Shown here: positions 51,240 to 61,716 of the stretch, piece by piece
Layout of the letters: the number at the start of each line of letters is the position of its first letter
Numbering within the stretch: position 1 is the stretch's first letter
Assembly (NCBI GenBank): GCA_032622095.1
Contig: CP136061.1
Coordinates: 85,906,324-85,970,323 of the forward strand
DNA from: Siphonodentalium dalli
Taxonomy: Eukaryota > Mollusca > Scaphopoda > Gadilida > Siphonodentaliidae
Direction of reading: 5' to 3'
DNA: 64,000 nt
Notes under the pieces: model-generated
Told to the model about the DNA's origin: nothing
What the model saw: only the letters and a program-made list of their open reading frames with translations
Databases searched by the model: none
Program-made: the position numbers and the translations under genes

Positions 51240-52090
51240 CCTTGCAGTTCTAGGTTGATTGTGCACATGATTTTATGTAATCGCAGATATATCTAGTATC
51301 GCTAGGGTTTAAAAGATTCAGACGAATTTTGTGCAATAGGGGCAGAATTAATGTTTACTTTGTTCAATAAAACATCACGTTGTTGAACATATTTCATGCA
51401 GTGTAAAACAAAGTGTTATTCATCTTCTAATATATCACGTCAGGATTTTCTGTCTTTTCTATCAGGTTTAGGTCGTTTGTGTACCTCTTTCTATTGCCAA
51501 TGTGTGTGTGCTTATTAGTCTGAATGATGTTAATAACTTTGATTGTGATTTAGAAATGCCAAATTTTAAGTAGTTCTGGCAATCAAATTTAGAGTATATT
51601 TTTCCAAATACTTGAAGCTTATTGTCCGAGTCTTTGCTGGCGATATTCTTTAAAGTTTTCAGAGTGGATTTCAAATAATTGTCATAATGTTTTTTTCCAA
51701 GCTAATGCTATTCAGTGTACTGGTGTTATCCATTTCAAATATTTTAATAATGTTGTTAACAGCTGTGAACCATGATTTGTGGCCTCACAAGAACAGTTCT
51801 TGGTTAAGATCATAGACCTCCTTGATGAAACGGTTTGATGGAAGCATTTTTAGGCGTTTATAATACTTAAATGTAAACTTGGAAATGAAAACATATGGTG
51901 ACCTTCCTAGTTCATATCGACTAGCTAAATTAGACGCTTTCCGGTGTATACCTAAAATGTATTTGCAGAATCTTGTGTTAATCTTTTCAAAAAGGGTTGT
52001 ATCTTTGATTAATGCTTTCTCTGCAAAATCACTAATCCATATTTCAGATCCATATACAAGCCTGGCAATTAACCCCCAAAATGCCGCCAT
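51240..52090 (-). pseudogene. LINE retrotransposon 3' end, decayed (unit copy 3)
   Basis: Third copy of the same LINE remnant. The GSEIW segment lies at 52090-51785 and the LISTHTLAIERG segment at 51674-51468. Here the poly-T run near 51405 is interrupted (AAAACAAAG on the plus strand), so the terminal EDE, HF and Cys residues stay in one frame apart from a stop immediately after EDE. The copies carry different disabling changes, consistent with neutral decay after duplication. The left end of this copy is the junction with inverted satellite 1. Confidence 0.72.
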
Positions 52091-52844
52091 CGCGGAATAT
52101 GTTTACCGATTGCGAAGCTAACAGCCCGGACCGCCCCTGTTGCGTCTAGGGGTGATTTTAGTGTACATATCTGTGCGCGGGTGTCAAAGAAACCTACATA
52201 CGCACGGATGGTGGTCACGGCCAAACAGAAGTACCGATATTAACCCCTAAACTTGTGAGATTCAGTCAGAATTATAAAATTGGGCCCCCAATAAAAGAAA
52301 ACTCACAACCCGAACCCCCTGTTAGCTTCGTTATCGGTAAACATATTCGGCGATGGCGGCATTTTGGGGGTTAATTGCCAGGCTTTCGTGGGCGATTCGC
52401 CCTTGTTTCTTCGTGAGTGTAGTCGATGGTAGTTCCGCAAGAGGAGGGCGATACGGGGGTCCGGGCTGTGAGTTTGTTTTATTGGGGGCACAATGTTGTA
52501 ATTCTGGCTGAATCTGGCAAGTTTATGGGTTAATATCGGTACTTCTGTTTAACCGTGACCACGCTCCGTGTGTATGTGGGTTTCGACGACACCCGCGCAC
52601 AGATATGGCCACTAAAATCACCCCTTGACGCAACAGGGGTGGTCCGGGCTGTTAGCTTCATTCGCGGTGAACATATTCGCCGATGCCGGTATTTTGAGGG
52701 TTAATAGCGACACTTCTGTGTGATCGCGACCCCTGTCCGTGCGTGAGTGGGTTTCCATGACACCACTGCACATATATTGGCACTAAAACCACCCCTATAC
52801 TCCACAGGGGCGGTCCGGGTTGGTCCGGGCTGGTCCGGGCGGTG
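52060..52844. repeat. GC-rich inverted and tandem repeat cluster (unit copy 3)
   Basis: Third copy of the same cluster. The left arm starts at 52060 and the right arm near 52319. It has more differences than copies 1 and 2 have from each other (for example GCGGAATATG in the left arm), in line with an older split of copy 3. Confidence 0.8.
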
Positions 52845-55153
52845 TTTAGTCACACTGTCACACCCCTTATTAAATTGTATCAAAAAGTTGAGTGGCAAGT
52901 TCTATGTTAGATATGTTGAAGTCCAGAATCTTTGATTTAAAGTGGATATGTCATAATTTGGCTATAACTATCCGCCGAATTCTATAACGGCTCTCCAGCA
53001 GTCGGTATAATATCTATAAATAGAAACATTACCTGCAACAGTTAGTCTCGTAACTGACTCAATCCTACCGATAGAGTCACGTACAGGCTGAAATTGTAAA
53101 CAATAACAAACCATACACGTGGTCGGCGGCGATCACAGAAATGTGCCAACTGTAAATATTGATTTAATTACTACTTTTACGACTAATTGTTGCCTAAATT
53201 GTCATCGCATTGTGCAAACATATACATTATATTATTTGGGCAATTCTCCGCTTTGTAGTGACAATGAAATTATACAAAATCGTGCGATCAAGTGCAGCCA
53301 TTACCTGAATTCGCGCAATACCGGGTATGTCTATTTACGCTGCCGTATTCAAATTTACTGGCCCATATCGTATATTTCAAACCCTATCACCCGATAAGAT
53401 GTCATAAACCATTTGTAAACTATAATTTACATGCTTGTTGTTTGATTTGTCATAATTTTCACCTGATTACTATTTTATTGTTTATCAGTCAAGTACATTT
53501 CGTCTTGTTTTCTGGTCACAGAACAGAAAAATAGGGTCAATAGGTTGTTCACGACTTATTTATGTGAGTGTTCTATAATAGAATGAGTATACTTGCAAGA
53601 TGAAATGACTATATTTATTTCGATACATTGCAGTTGGGGGGGGGGGGGTAACCTGCAGCAAGGTATTCCACGGGGTATCCAGCTAACAGGGACCTTGGCT
53701 AAATGGGACCTTGGCTAACTGGAACAAGAGCGAGCAAATGTCTCAAATATTAACGTGACTATCAATGGCTTGAAAATGACTGTCATCAGTGCATACAACT
53801 AATCAGTGAATTATTTGCATGTGTATCAATTCAGATTATCTGTTACTCTCACAACAACTAAAGTATTCAAGTCCAGCATAGTGACTGCCAAAAGCATTTA
53901 GTATAATTGAAGTTGCTCCACTAGACTAACAAAAGTGGTATGGAATAATGCTAGATAATGGGCTGGTTGACCGACCAACCATGAAATAGTTAGAAATTAT
54001 GGAATTGTGTGTATAATATGCACAATGACGTAGGTTTGCAGATATCAGCAATTTATAGAATAATATTTCCAATTGCAGCCTGCTAAATGACCTCTTTATG
54101 TATTTATTTTCAAAATATGTCAATTCTAGTTGAATTGGAGCTTAACAAATGATATTTCATCATTATCATGGATATGTCTACAAAATTGTCAACAATGACC
54201 CGAAAGTGAAGATTAAGTTCACTGTCCTGAGATATTGTCAGCTTAAAATGTATTACAGCCAAAATAGCCAAAACACATGTTTGGATCATGTAATAGCTTG
54301 CAGGGGAAACTGATATCCCAATGGATATGCAGTACCTGAGATAAGCTGGGAAATTTATAATTTGTAAATTGGATGCATAAACCTTTCAGTGAAAAACAAT
54401 TATAGCAGTTCTTTTAGTTTGAAATGTTCCATTTTATAAGTTATACCTTATAGAGTAAGTTATACTGGTGTTTTTGTGCACCTTTCAGATTTTGATGGTT
54501 TAGTACTGTATATGTCCACTTCCATCGATTCATTAGAATTTCCATTTAGCAGTGTCCAATTTGACCACCCAGGTAGACCTAGAATACTCTCATGACACAC
54601 TCACCTGGAAACTCCAATACATGATTGCATGTATGTGTGTAATTGTACCGGTATGTGGTACTGCCTATCAGCCAGTTAAAAAAAAAATCTTTATTAAACT
54701 CTTTTTCAATTAAATCAGCTTCTGAAACATGGTAAACTGTCACTTGAACTAGAGCAGATAACTTTCTAGTCATATGAGTGATATCAGTAGGGTTTTATGT
54801 GGTTTTAGCAGCTGGTTTTAGACCAAAATTAGTGAAATTTTGGGGGTGGGTGACCAAAAATTTGAATAAAAAAAAATGTTTTTTTGCAGGTTTGGGGTGG
54901 TGGTTCCCCGAAAATACCAGATGCAAAACACGGCATACCTTCCAGCAATTTGTTTTATTATAATATACATGTAATATTATATCAATTGGGATAATGCATG
55001 ATGAAATTCAACCACTGGGAATCACAATTTTTAAATGTCAGGTCAGGCTACTTATTTTCTGGCTTGGTACATGAACTGCCCTGGTCAATATTAATTCAAT
55101 ACAAAATGTTGATTTAAATACATTAAATTCTAGTATAATTGATTAAAGGGACA
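52845..55153. other. Anonymous conserved segment of the unit (copy 3, truncated)
   Basis: Counterpart of 1893 to about 4113. It retains 80 bp (53752-53831) absent from copies 1 and 2, bounded by an ATT microhomology. Unit similarity stops near 55153 after GATTAAAGGGA, where a different tandem repeat family takes over. The satellite, microsatellite, candidate exons and MITE of the complete units are missing here. Confidence 0.75.
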
Positions 55154-55585
55154 TGTCGTGAACAGATATATACAATTTCCATGGTCATAAGAAGGGAATT
55201 AGGGGTCCTTGGGGCCTTGCTTCCCTCCTATGGTGTACTTGTTGACTTAAAATTGGGTAGAAACCCCTATTTTCATATCAACATCCCTCTCCCTTGAATA
55301 TGTGTCTCAAACTGGAGCTGTAAATTTTTTTCAGTAAATGCCTACTAAATGGACATCTCCTGCACAGATATATAGCATGTCCATGCTCACAAAAAGGGAA
55401 TTCGTGGTTACTGGGGGCCTTCTTCCCTCATATGGTAGGCCTACATGTATATAGACTTGAAAATTGAAGAAAAAACATACTTCCAAATGCATATCAGCAT
55501 CCCATGAATGTGTCTCCACCCTGGAGCTCTAGTATATTTGATTAAAGGGACGTCTCCTCCACAGATATATACAATTTCCATGGTT
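55141..55585 (+). repeat. Diverged ~200-bp tandem repeat, ~2.2 copies
   Basis: Three starts are visible: GATTAAAGGGACATGTCGTG (55141), AAATGGACATCTCCTGCACAG (near 55347) and GATTAAAGGGACGTCTCCTC (near 55541). Each is followed by ACAGATATATA and TCCATG. The copies also share an AAGGGAATT...CTTCCCTC block and end with CTGGAGCTC/GT. Confidence 0.75.
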
Positions 55586-55797
55586 ATCGATCTAGATCAA
55601 AACGATCAAGGGAATGTTCAACACCGACCTGACAAACACCTCTACAGTACAGGATTCAAAGTGCCACAATTTTATGGTTAGTTTAATAGGCTACCGGTAT
55701 ATATGATCTATTTTATCTCATGTAAAGTAAAATATAATATTATAATAATTTCTCATAATAATCATGCAATCTAAAGTTCATATTTTAGAACACCAGC

Positions 55798-55871
55798 GGT
55801 CTCCAGTCAGATTCGAACTGACAATCCCCTCAGTGTAAACTGAGGTGCACTCACCAATGTGCTGTAGAAAC
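55798..55871 (-). tRNA. tRNA-like sequence, possibly Val-related pseudogene
   Basis: On the minus strand, 74 bases fold as a cloverleaf. The acceptor GTTTCTA pairs with TGGAGAC (with G-U pairs). The D-stem GCAC/GTGC has a GG-containing loop. The anticodon stem CCTCA/TGAGG encloses GTTTACAC. The variable part GGATT is followed by a perfect T-arm, GTCAG-TTCGAAT-CTGAC, with a good internal B box. The loop TTTACAC resembles tRNA-Val(UAC), but it has eight bases instead of seven and position 8 is not T. It is therefore more likely a tRNA-derived SINE head or pseudogene than a working tRNA. It sits in the loop of a large inverted repeat. Confidence 0.45.
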
Positions 55872-55913
55872 TGATATAAAACTGGCATTAAAAAACAAAC
55901 AAATTTGAGTAAA

Positions 55914-55933
55914 CCCCCCCCCCCCCCCCCCCC
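55914..55933 (+). repeat. Poly-C run (20 bases)
   Basis: An uninterrupted C homopolymer in the loop of the inverted repeat. Its length is likely variable or inaccurate. Confidence 0.9.
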
Positions 55934-56118
55934 GGCCAATGCATGTACTAATACTATGAATTGTTTATTATTTTCTTTACATGTGACAAAATAGATCATA
56001 TATACCGGTAGCTTATAAAACAAACCATAAATTGTGGCGCTTTGAATCCTGTACTAGTAGAGGTATTTGTCGGGTCGGTGTTGAAAATTCCCTTGAGTGT
56101 TTTGATCTACTAGTACAT

Positions 56119-57924
56119 GTAGACATTGATGACGGCGCCGGATTATTTTCATCATTCGGTATAAAACTTGGTATTCGCTCCATTCTAAATGAAATTAATA
56201 AAAATTGATTACACACAAGAAAGACATTCTTAATTTTAACTGTATCATTGCTAAAAAATCAACATATGAAATTATGAATCATGATTGATTGACCTTTCAA
56301 GATTCATAAACAGCAATAGTCACAAAATGTCACAGGACAAATGAACCCATCGGCCCATCGTGGAATTTTTGGTGTCAAAATAATGGTCTGAGTGTTGCTA
56401 AGAAATCAACATCTAAATATACATTATGGGCCAGCGACTTTTTCGCCTATGAATAAAAAACAAACCCCACATGCTTGAAACGCATGAGTCGAAAACAGGT
56501 AACTGGTCACAATTAAACACACTTTTCATATCATTCCCGAAATCAATAAACACTGTAACTGTTGTATACTGAAACACTAATGGTGTAACTTATTGATTAT
56601 CGATATAAATAGATGTAATCAAATATAAATTGTAGATAAAAATGATGATCTTACTGTAGTAATACAAATCGTAAATAAATTGCAATCGAAAATATCACGT
56701 GTCAACCGCATCTCATGAATATATCCATGAGCTCAGCCTATACCAGGCCTCAAATACGTTTGCTGGCCTGGGTACTAGGCTAGCAACAGTATGACTGCAT
56801 GGCTGGAGAAGCCGGCCGCCTGTACCACTGTAGATATAGAACCTGTTGATTCATCTACTATATTTCTAAATGGAAGAAGAAAGCGATCGGCAAAAAAGTT
56901 ATTGGCTCGTCATTCCAACATGATCCTATAGCGCTTGCAAGTTCACGAAGTGAAAGAATATGTGCAAGGAGGGTGGGTGCAAGAGGGCATTGGCGGTGTT
57001 TGACTTGCGGCGCTTTTTGCAGCCAATTTTGCAAATGCGCTGTGTATATAGTGAGCGGTGAAATCCAAATTGGGCCTTAGTTTGCAAGTTACCCCATTGG
57101 TATAAAAATGTGTAACAAACTTTTTATGGAAGGTAAATCCATATATCATTTACGAAAATGACTCGTGGCCTTATCTGAATTGGCGGAAGCTATGTGTGGT
57201 AAGACTATTTGTGAGTTTTCGCAAATAACAGAATCATGACTATTCAGACAAACTGTCACTCGTCAACTAGTAGCACCCATATGTTATCGTTTTTTGGTTT
57301 TGGTTTTTTGGGGAAAAAATGGAGCATTTCCTACCTAAAATGTAAACCTTATTACCATAAATATACCCACAAATGTTGAGATAATAGGCAAAACTATAAC
57401 CCGCCCCAGTGCCATAAAATTCAAAACAAAGCCATCACTGACAATAGGAACCAATAATGTTGAATAATGCGACGTATTTGGTTTTATTTAATATCAATCA
57501 CACATAAGAAGTGTCAGCCTGTAACAAGAAATTCAATTAATTGAGGAAAAAAACCCACTGTCCTGAGTGGTATTGATAAGCTATTGGAGGGTCTACCACT
57601 TCGCATGCAAAATAACACGAATGACATTAACAGCTTGAAGATGGGAATGACCCACCATATATGGTAGATATTCAACCAGGCTCTGCTTAAGTTTGTTAAT
57701 TGATGACTGATGTACATGTACAGTACACACAAATAGTAGTAACAATTAACGTTATGATTTTGAAACTAACCATGCTAGAATACTGACAGTAAGGTGGTAT
57801 TAACTACTACGAGTACTATTAATAATAAAAGTACTATTCTATCATAATATATGTGGGCATGATGTATGGGAAATATTAAAGGACAAACCAATAGTTACAA
57901 TACAATTATAACAATGTTTTTTAA
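56119..57924. other. Anonymous intergenic or intronic DNA
   Basis: No gene, RNA or repeat family recognised. Only short open frames are present (up to ~72 codons, for example 57514-57732 minus), without similarity that I can name. Short words such as CATGTACATGTACAG near 57716 are of the kind frequent in mollusc DNA. Confidence 0.6.
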
Positions 57925-58470
57925 TTAAGCGCAAGAAGAGCTAAATGCACTTAAGCACAATAATGAATATTCCTTATCGCATTTAAGCGCAATAAGGGAA
58001 TCTCTATTGTGCTTAAGCATAATAAAGGAATATTTAATTGCTCTTAAGCGCAATGAAGAATATTCAAATTGCGCTTATAAAGCCCAATAAGGAATCTCTT
58101 AATAAGGAATAATATATTATATATAGACATTATAGTACATATACAACTCCTTATAATTCAGGTGGTGTAGTCCATCTTCATGGTACAATGGGTGGAACAA
58201 ATATAGGATTATTCTACTATTTGCAGAAGGGTGATCTAATGAGAGAGATATTAATTGCGCTTAAGTGCAATGGGGATGTAATTGCGGTTAAGCGTAATAA
58301 GGAATGTGTTATTGCAATAAGAATATTCCTTATTGCTTAAGCGCAATAAGGTATATCAAATTGCGCTTAAGCACAATCATCACTTAAGGAACATTCCTAT
58401 TGCACATAAGCTCCATGAGAAATATTCTCATTGGGCTTAAGCGCAATTAGAGATCCCTTAAGTTATTGCG
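57925..58470. repeat. Cluster of AAGCGCAATAAGGAAT motifs in both orientations
   Basis: A short motif around TTAAGCGCAATAAGGAATAT occurs about a dozen times, alternating with its complement ATTGCGCTTAAG. Many junctions form the palindrome ATTGCGCTTAAGCGCAAT or close variants (near 57965, 58000, 58040, 58258, 58335, 58360 and 58435). Spacing is irregular, 20-60 bp. A gap without the motif lies at about 58110-58250. Confidence 0.78.
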
Positions 58471-58795
58471 GTTAATCGAAATTGTCTATTAAATGTCAAT
58501 TTGGTTTCCCATAGAGATCATCAATGATGTCTATGCACAAGGGATCCACGCCAATCTTCTCTGTTGGGATTCCAATTGTTGGATTATTAAATATGCACAT
58601 ATGCTTAAGATACAGTCGCGCACAAGGCACGCTCCTGTAGGTCGGGTTTTGGCCCCCAGTGAATTAAAATGTCTTTGAAATAATCGGTCTCTCCCCATAA
58701 ACATCCATATATTCAAAATACATGTTTCTGGAGCAGAATTAGGTAGTCCATATTGGACGCCATAATGGAATTTAATTTTCTGTTTAATTTTCAGA

Positions 58796-59022
58796 CATAT
58801 TTATTAGTTATTTGGATGGAGTTATCATTAAACCTCACATCCTTATATTGGTTATGTGGATGGGGTTATCATTAAACCTCACATCCTTATATTGGTTATG
58901 TAAGATGGAGTTATAATTAAACCTCACATCCTTATATTGGTTATTTAAATGGAGTTATCATTATACCTCACATCCTTATATTGGTTATTTAGATAGAGTT
59001 ATCATTAAACCTCACATAAGTG
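58796..59022 (+). repeat. 44-bp tandem repeat, five copies
   Basis: CCTCACATCCTTATATTGG begins at 58833, 58877, 58922 and 58966, and CCTCACATAAG at 59010, so the period is 44-45 bp. Each unit also has GGAGTTATCATTAAA. Confidence 0.9.
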
Positions 59023-59211
59023 TGTTGGGGATTTTGAACCTTGACTTGGGACCTTTGGTTTTGGTGAGTTTGAAGCCTGTTTACATTTCGAAATGTTGTC
59101 AGTTTTGTATCGTCTGCAGCGGAACTCGGCATGTTGAAGCAAAAGTTACAAGGCATTGCACCGGTATGATTTTGGCATTGTTGAACAGAAAAGAAATACA
59201 GAATACAAATT

Positions 59212-60060
59212 AGTATCAAATGATAAAATGTATACTATACGTAACGAGACTATAATACAAATGAAAAAATTGGGGAGAGGTGGGCGATACGGGGAAATAT
59301 GGGTTGATACCGATATAAATTTGTAGAGCGATAATGACCAATGTTGATATATTATGCATCTCAACTCTACTGTTGCAACAAGGCTATAACATAGGGGGGT
59401 CAGAATCTTAGTTATCTCTATATAGTGCCAGAATAGTTATTTATGGACTTCTATAGTGGTACAATGCATATTAGAATCAAATGATAAAAATATGTATATA
59501 ACACAACTATACCAATGAAAATAAAAATAATAATTTGGGCCGGGATTAGATGTTGGGTTTGTAATATGGAGAAAAAGGAGTTCATACGATGAACTGACAT
59601 ATATTAATAGACCTATTGCGATCAATGTTGCCATGTAATGCATCGCAACTGTACTGTAGCGACAATGATATAAAATTGGGGGGGGGGGGTCTGAAATTAT
59701 CTCTATCTCTATAGATGTCACCAGAATTATATAGAAAGGAATAGCAATTGATATACGTATACGGCATAGTAATACCATAGACATAAGTATCACATGATAC
59801 AAATATGTATGTAACTCGACTATACCGATGAAAAAAAAAAAAAAATTGGACCGCGATTAGAGGTTGGGTTGGTTACATGTGGATAATTGGATATGCGGTT
59901 CATACCGATGAAACGATATAAATTAGTAGAGCGATAAAGACCAATGTTGACACTTAGTCAGGCTATGCGAGATAATAGGGGTTGATACGATAGACCAAAA
60001 TAAATTTGTCGAGTGATAGTGACCAATGTTGACGTATAAAGTAACGTGACTGTACTGTCG
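59212..60060 (+). repeat. Diverged ~260-310-bp tandem repeat, three copies
   Basis: Units start near 59215, 59475 and 59790 with ATCAAATGATAAAA-like sequence followed by ACT-ATACCAATGAAAA. They share GGGTTG, GAGCGATAATGACCAATGTTG-like and GCAACTGTACTGT-like blocks and a poly-G stretch with CAGAATCTTAGTTATCTC. A fourth partial start lies near 59990. The open frames crossing it are not conserved between units. Confidence 0.72.
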
Positions 60061-60129
60061 CACAATTATCAGGTAGAAATGGTCCAATATGTACCCTGGT
60101 GTCCAATATGGAGCAGCTCAGAAAACATT

Positions 60130-60685
60130 CGCAGGGCCCTAAATTTTATTTAACACAGGATTTCCCATTCAAATCGATGTATGTCGATAAAACTGTTACT
60201 TTTCAAAATTTTAAGCTGAGACTTGGTGTGTCTGCGTGGAATACTTATATATTCCTAAAATGACAGGTTCCAGCACGTAATTATGTTTTAGATGGAAGAA
60301 ATTAAATTTTTTCGATGATAAATGTTAACATAGGATTTGCCATTCAAATCGATTTATGTCGATAAAACTCTTATTTTTCAAAGTTTTAAGCTGAGACTTG
60401 GTATGTCTGCGTGGAATACTTATATATTCCTAAAATGACAGAGTCCATTACATAATTAAGTTTTAGATGGAAGTAATGAATTTTTTGCGATGATAAATTT
60501 TAATATGGGATTTTCCAATTCAAATCGATTTATGTCGATAAAACTGTTTTTTTTTCTTCAAAATTTTAAGCTGAGACTTGGTGTGTCTGCGTGGAATACT
60601 TATATATTCATAAAATGACAGGGTCCAGCACGTAATTATCTTTTAGATGGAAGAAATTGATTTGTTTCGATGATAAAAATCCAGC
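60130..60685 (+). repeat. ~175-bp tandem repeat, three copies
   Basis: AAATCGAT-TATGTCGATAAAAC begins at 60171, 60346 and 60522. Each unit also has TTTTAAGCTGAGACTTGG, GTCTGCGTGGAATACTTAT and TTTTAGATGGAAG. Divergence between units is low, so this array is relatively young. Confidence 0.9.
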
Positions 60686-60689
60686 GTGG

Positions 60690-61099
60690 GCTGGGCGCTC
60701 AAATTGTAAACAATCATTTTCTCAAGTGTCGTTTTGGTCAAAATATCGCTTTCTCGACGGAGAGATCTGATCCGAATAATAGCTAAGATTTTACCGATTA
60801 TGGTACATTTTTAGAGAATCGAGTGGAAAAAACTTTTGCAGATCAAACACGCGAATTCTGCCAATTACAGTTGTAGACGAGCGCTGTCAGAATCAGATTG
60901 ACAACAAACACTTACAAATTGAACAACTGCAGGCATCAAACTCACCCTTTTGGGAGGTAAATCCAATAAAACGATATCAAAACAATCCTTCCTAAGCACA
61001 TTCAAAGATATCCCACAAGTTTTTAATATCTTAGGACGCAGAAACACTCAGTCGAAATGAGTGAATTTAATTCACGCTTCCGAGACGAAGCGAGACATG
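60690..61099. other. Unassigned sequence upstream of the Ty3/Gypsy LTR
   Basis: No feature recognised with confidence. A minus-strand open stretch (61048-60951) is followed by a consensus donor AAAAGG|GTGAGT, but it has no ATG or clear acceptor, so it is not called as an exon. Confidence 0.5.
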
Positions 61100-61223
61100 T
61101 GTTATGATGATAAGAAGAAGTAACGATCCGCTTCATTTTGTTATAAATGATTCCTGTTTTTGTGTGAACCTTTTCCGGTTAATAAATATCATCATGGCCT
61201 CGTATCACGACACAATTACAACA
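61100..61223 (+). repeat. Candidate 5' LTR (~124 bp)
   Basis: Begins TGTTATGATG and ends TTACAACA directly before the primer-binding site, giving the usual TG...CA termini. It contains AATAAA at 61181. The left end is inferred from the TG start alone because the 3' LTR is not in the window. Confidence 0.6.
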
Positions 61224-61240
61224 TGGTGTCAGAAGTGAGC
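61224..61240 (+). promoter_or_regulatory. Primer-binding site
   Basis: TGGTGTCAGAAGTGAGC follows the LTR with no gap. TGG pairs with the CCA end of a tRNA, and the remaining bases are of the form seen in many metazoan Ty3/Gypsy elements primed by tRNA-Leu (tRNA assignment from memory of the family, not checked). Confidence 0.65.
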
Positions 61241-61254
61241 CATTTCTAAACGAA

Positions 61255-61716
61255 ATGGACAAGTTTGGGCCTCCAGAGGTGATGTCATTTGAAGGGAATA
61301 TATCTGACAACTGGTCTAGATGGAAGCAAGAGTTCGAATTCTTCTTGACAGCCACTGAGAGAGACGGCAAAAGTAACAAAATAAAAACGTCAATCCTGTT
61401 GACCCGAATTGGTAAACGAGGACGTGAAATTTACAATACTTTTCAGTTTGGCGAAGCTGCAGGCGAGAATATGAACTATGACATTGTTATAGCGAAATTC
61501 GAAACCTATTGCAAACCCAGGAAGAATTTGACTCTCTTAAGATATGTCTTTTTCACTAGTAAACAAAGTGAAGGTGAAAGTTTTGATGATTTTGTTACTG
61601 AACTGAAACAAAAAGCGAATGGCTGTGAATTAGGAGGGCTCAAAGATACTTTGATTAGGGACATCATTGTCTGCGGTATCTCGGATAATAGGCTCAGGGA
61701 ACGTCTTCTCCGATAA
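61255..61716 (+). pseudogene. gag: Ty3/Gypsy gag, N-terminal capsid part, ended by an in-frame stop
   Basis: The start ATG is 15 bp after the primer-binding site. The 153-codon frame has the hallmarks of metazoan Ty3/Gypsy gag: FEGNISDNWSRWKQEFEFFL near residues 10-30, then an ILLTRIGKRGREIYNTF helix and a QSEGESFDDFVTELKQKA block, the conserved 'F..F...L...A..C.F' region. It normally continues into RERLLR and the 'LTL..A' helix. Here a TAA at 61714 follows RERLLR and the family-like sequence goes on in the same frame (SELTLDKTLELG). The break is therefore a single nonsense change in a once continuous gag-pol frame. Confidence 0.82.

Larger units (their letters stand above)
51236..55153 (+). 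repeat. Unit copy 3, partial
   Basis: Corresponds to unit positions ~283-4113 in the same orientation as copies 1 and 2. It lacks the first 280 bp, the satellite, the candidate exons and the MITE. It has no insertion at the site occupied in copy 2 (CAGTCGGTATAATATC is intact at 53001). More diverged than copies 1 and 2 are from each other, and it keeps 80 bp that they lost. Confidence 0.9.
55589..56113. repeat. Large inverted repeat (~150-bp arms)
   Basis: The left arm (about 55589-55740) and right arm (about 55962-56113) are reverse complements with some mismatches. Examples are CTACCGGTATATATGATCTA against TAGATCATATATACCGGTAG, and ACCTCTACAGTACAGGATTC against its near complement at 56046-56065. 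The 220-bp loop holds a tRNA-like sequence and a 20-base poly-C run. This could be a foldback transposable element. No clear target duplication was found. Confidence 0.75.

Noticed and set aside
60951..61048. Possible minus-strand exon ending at a consensus GTGAGT donor
   Set aside because: No ATG, a stop immediately upstream, no convincing acceptor, and only about 32 codons. It is not enough to call.
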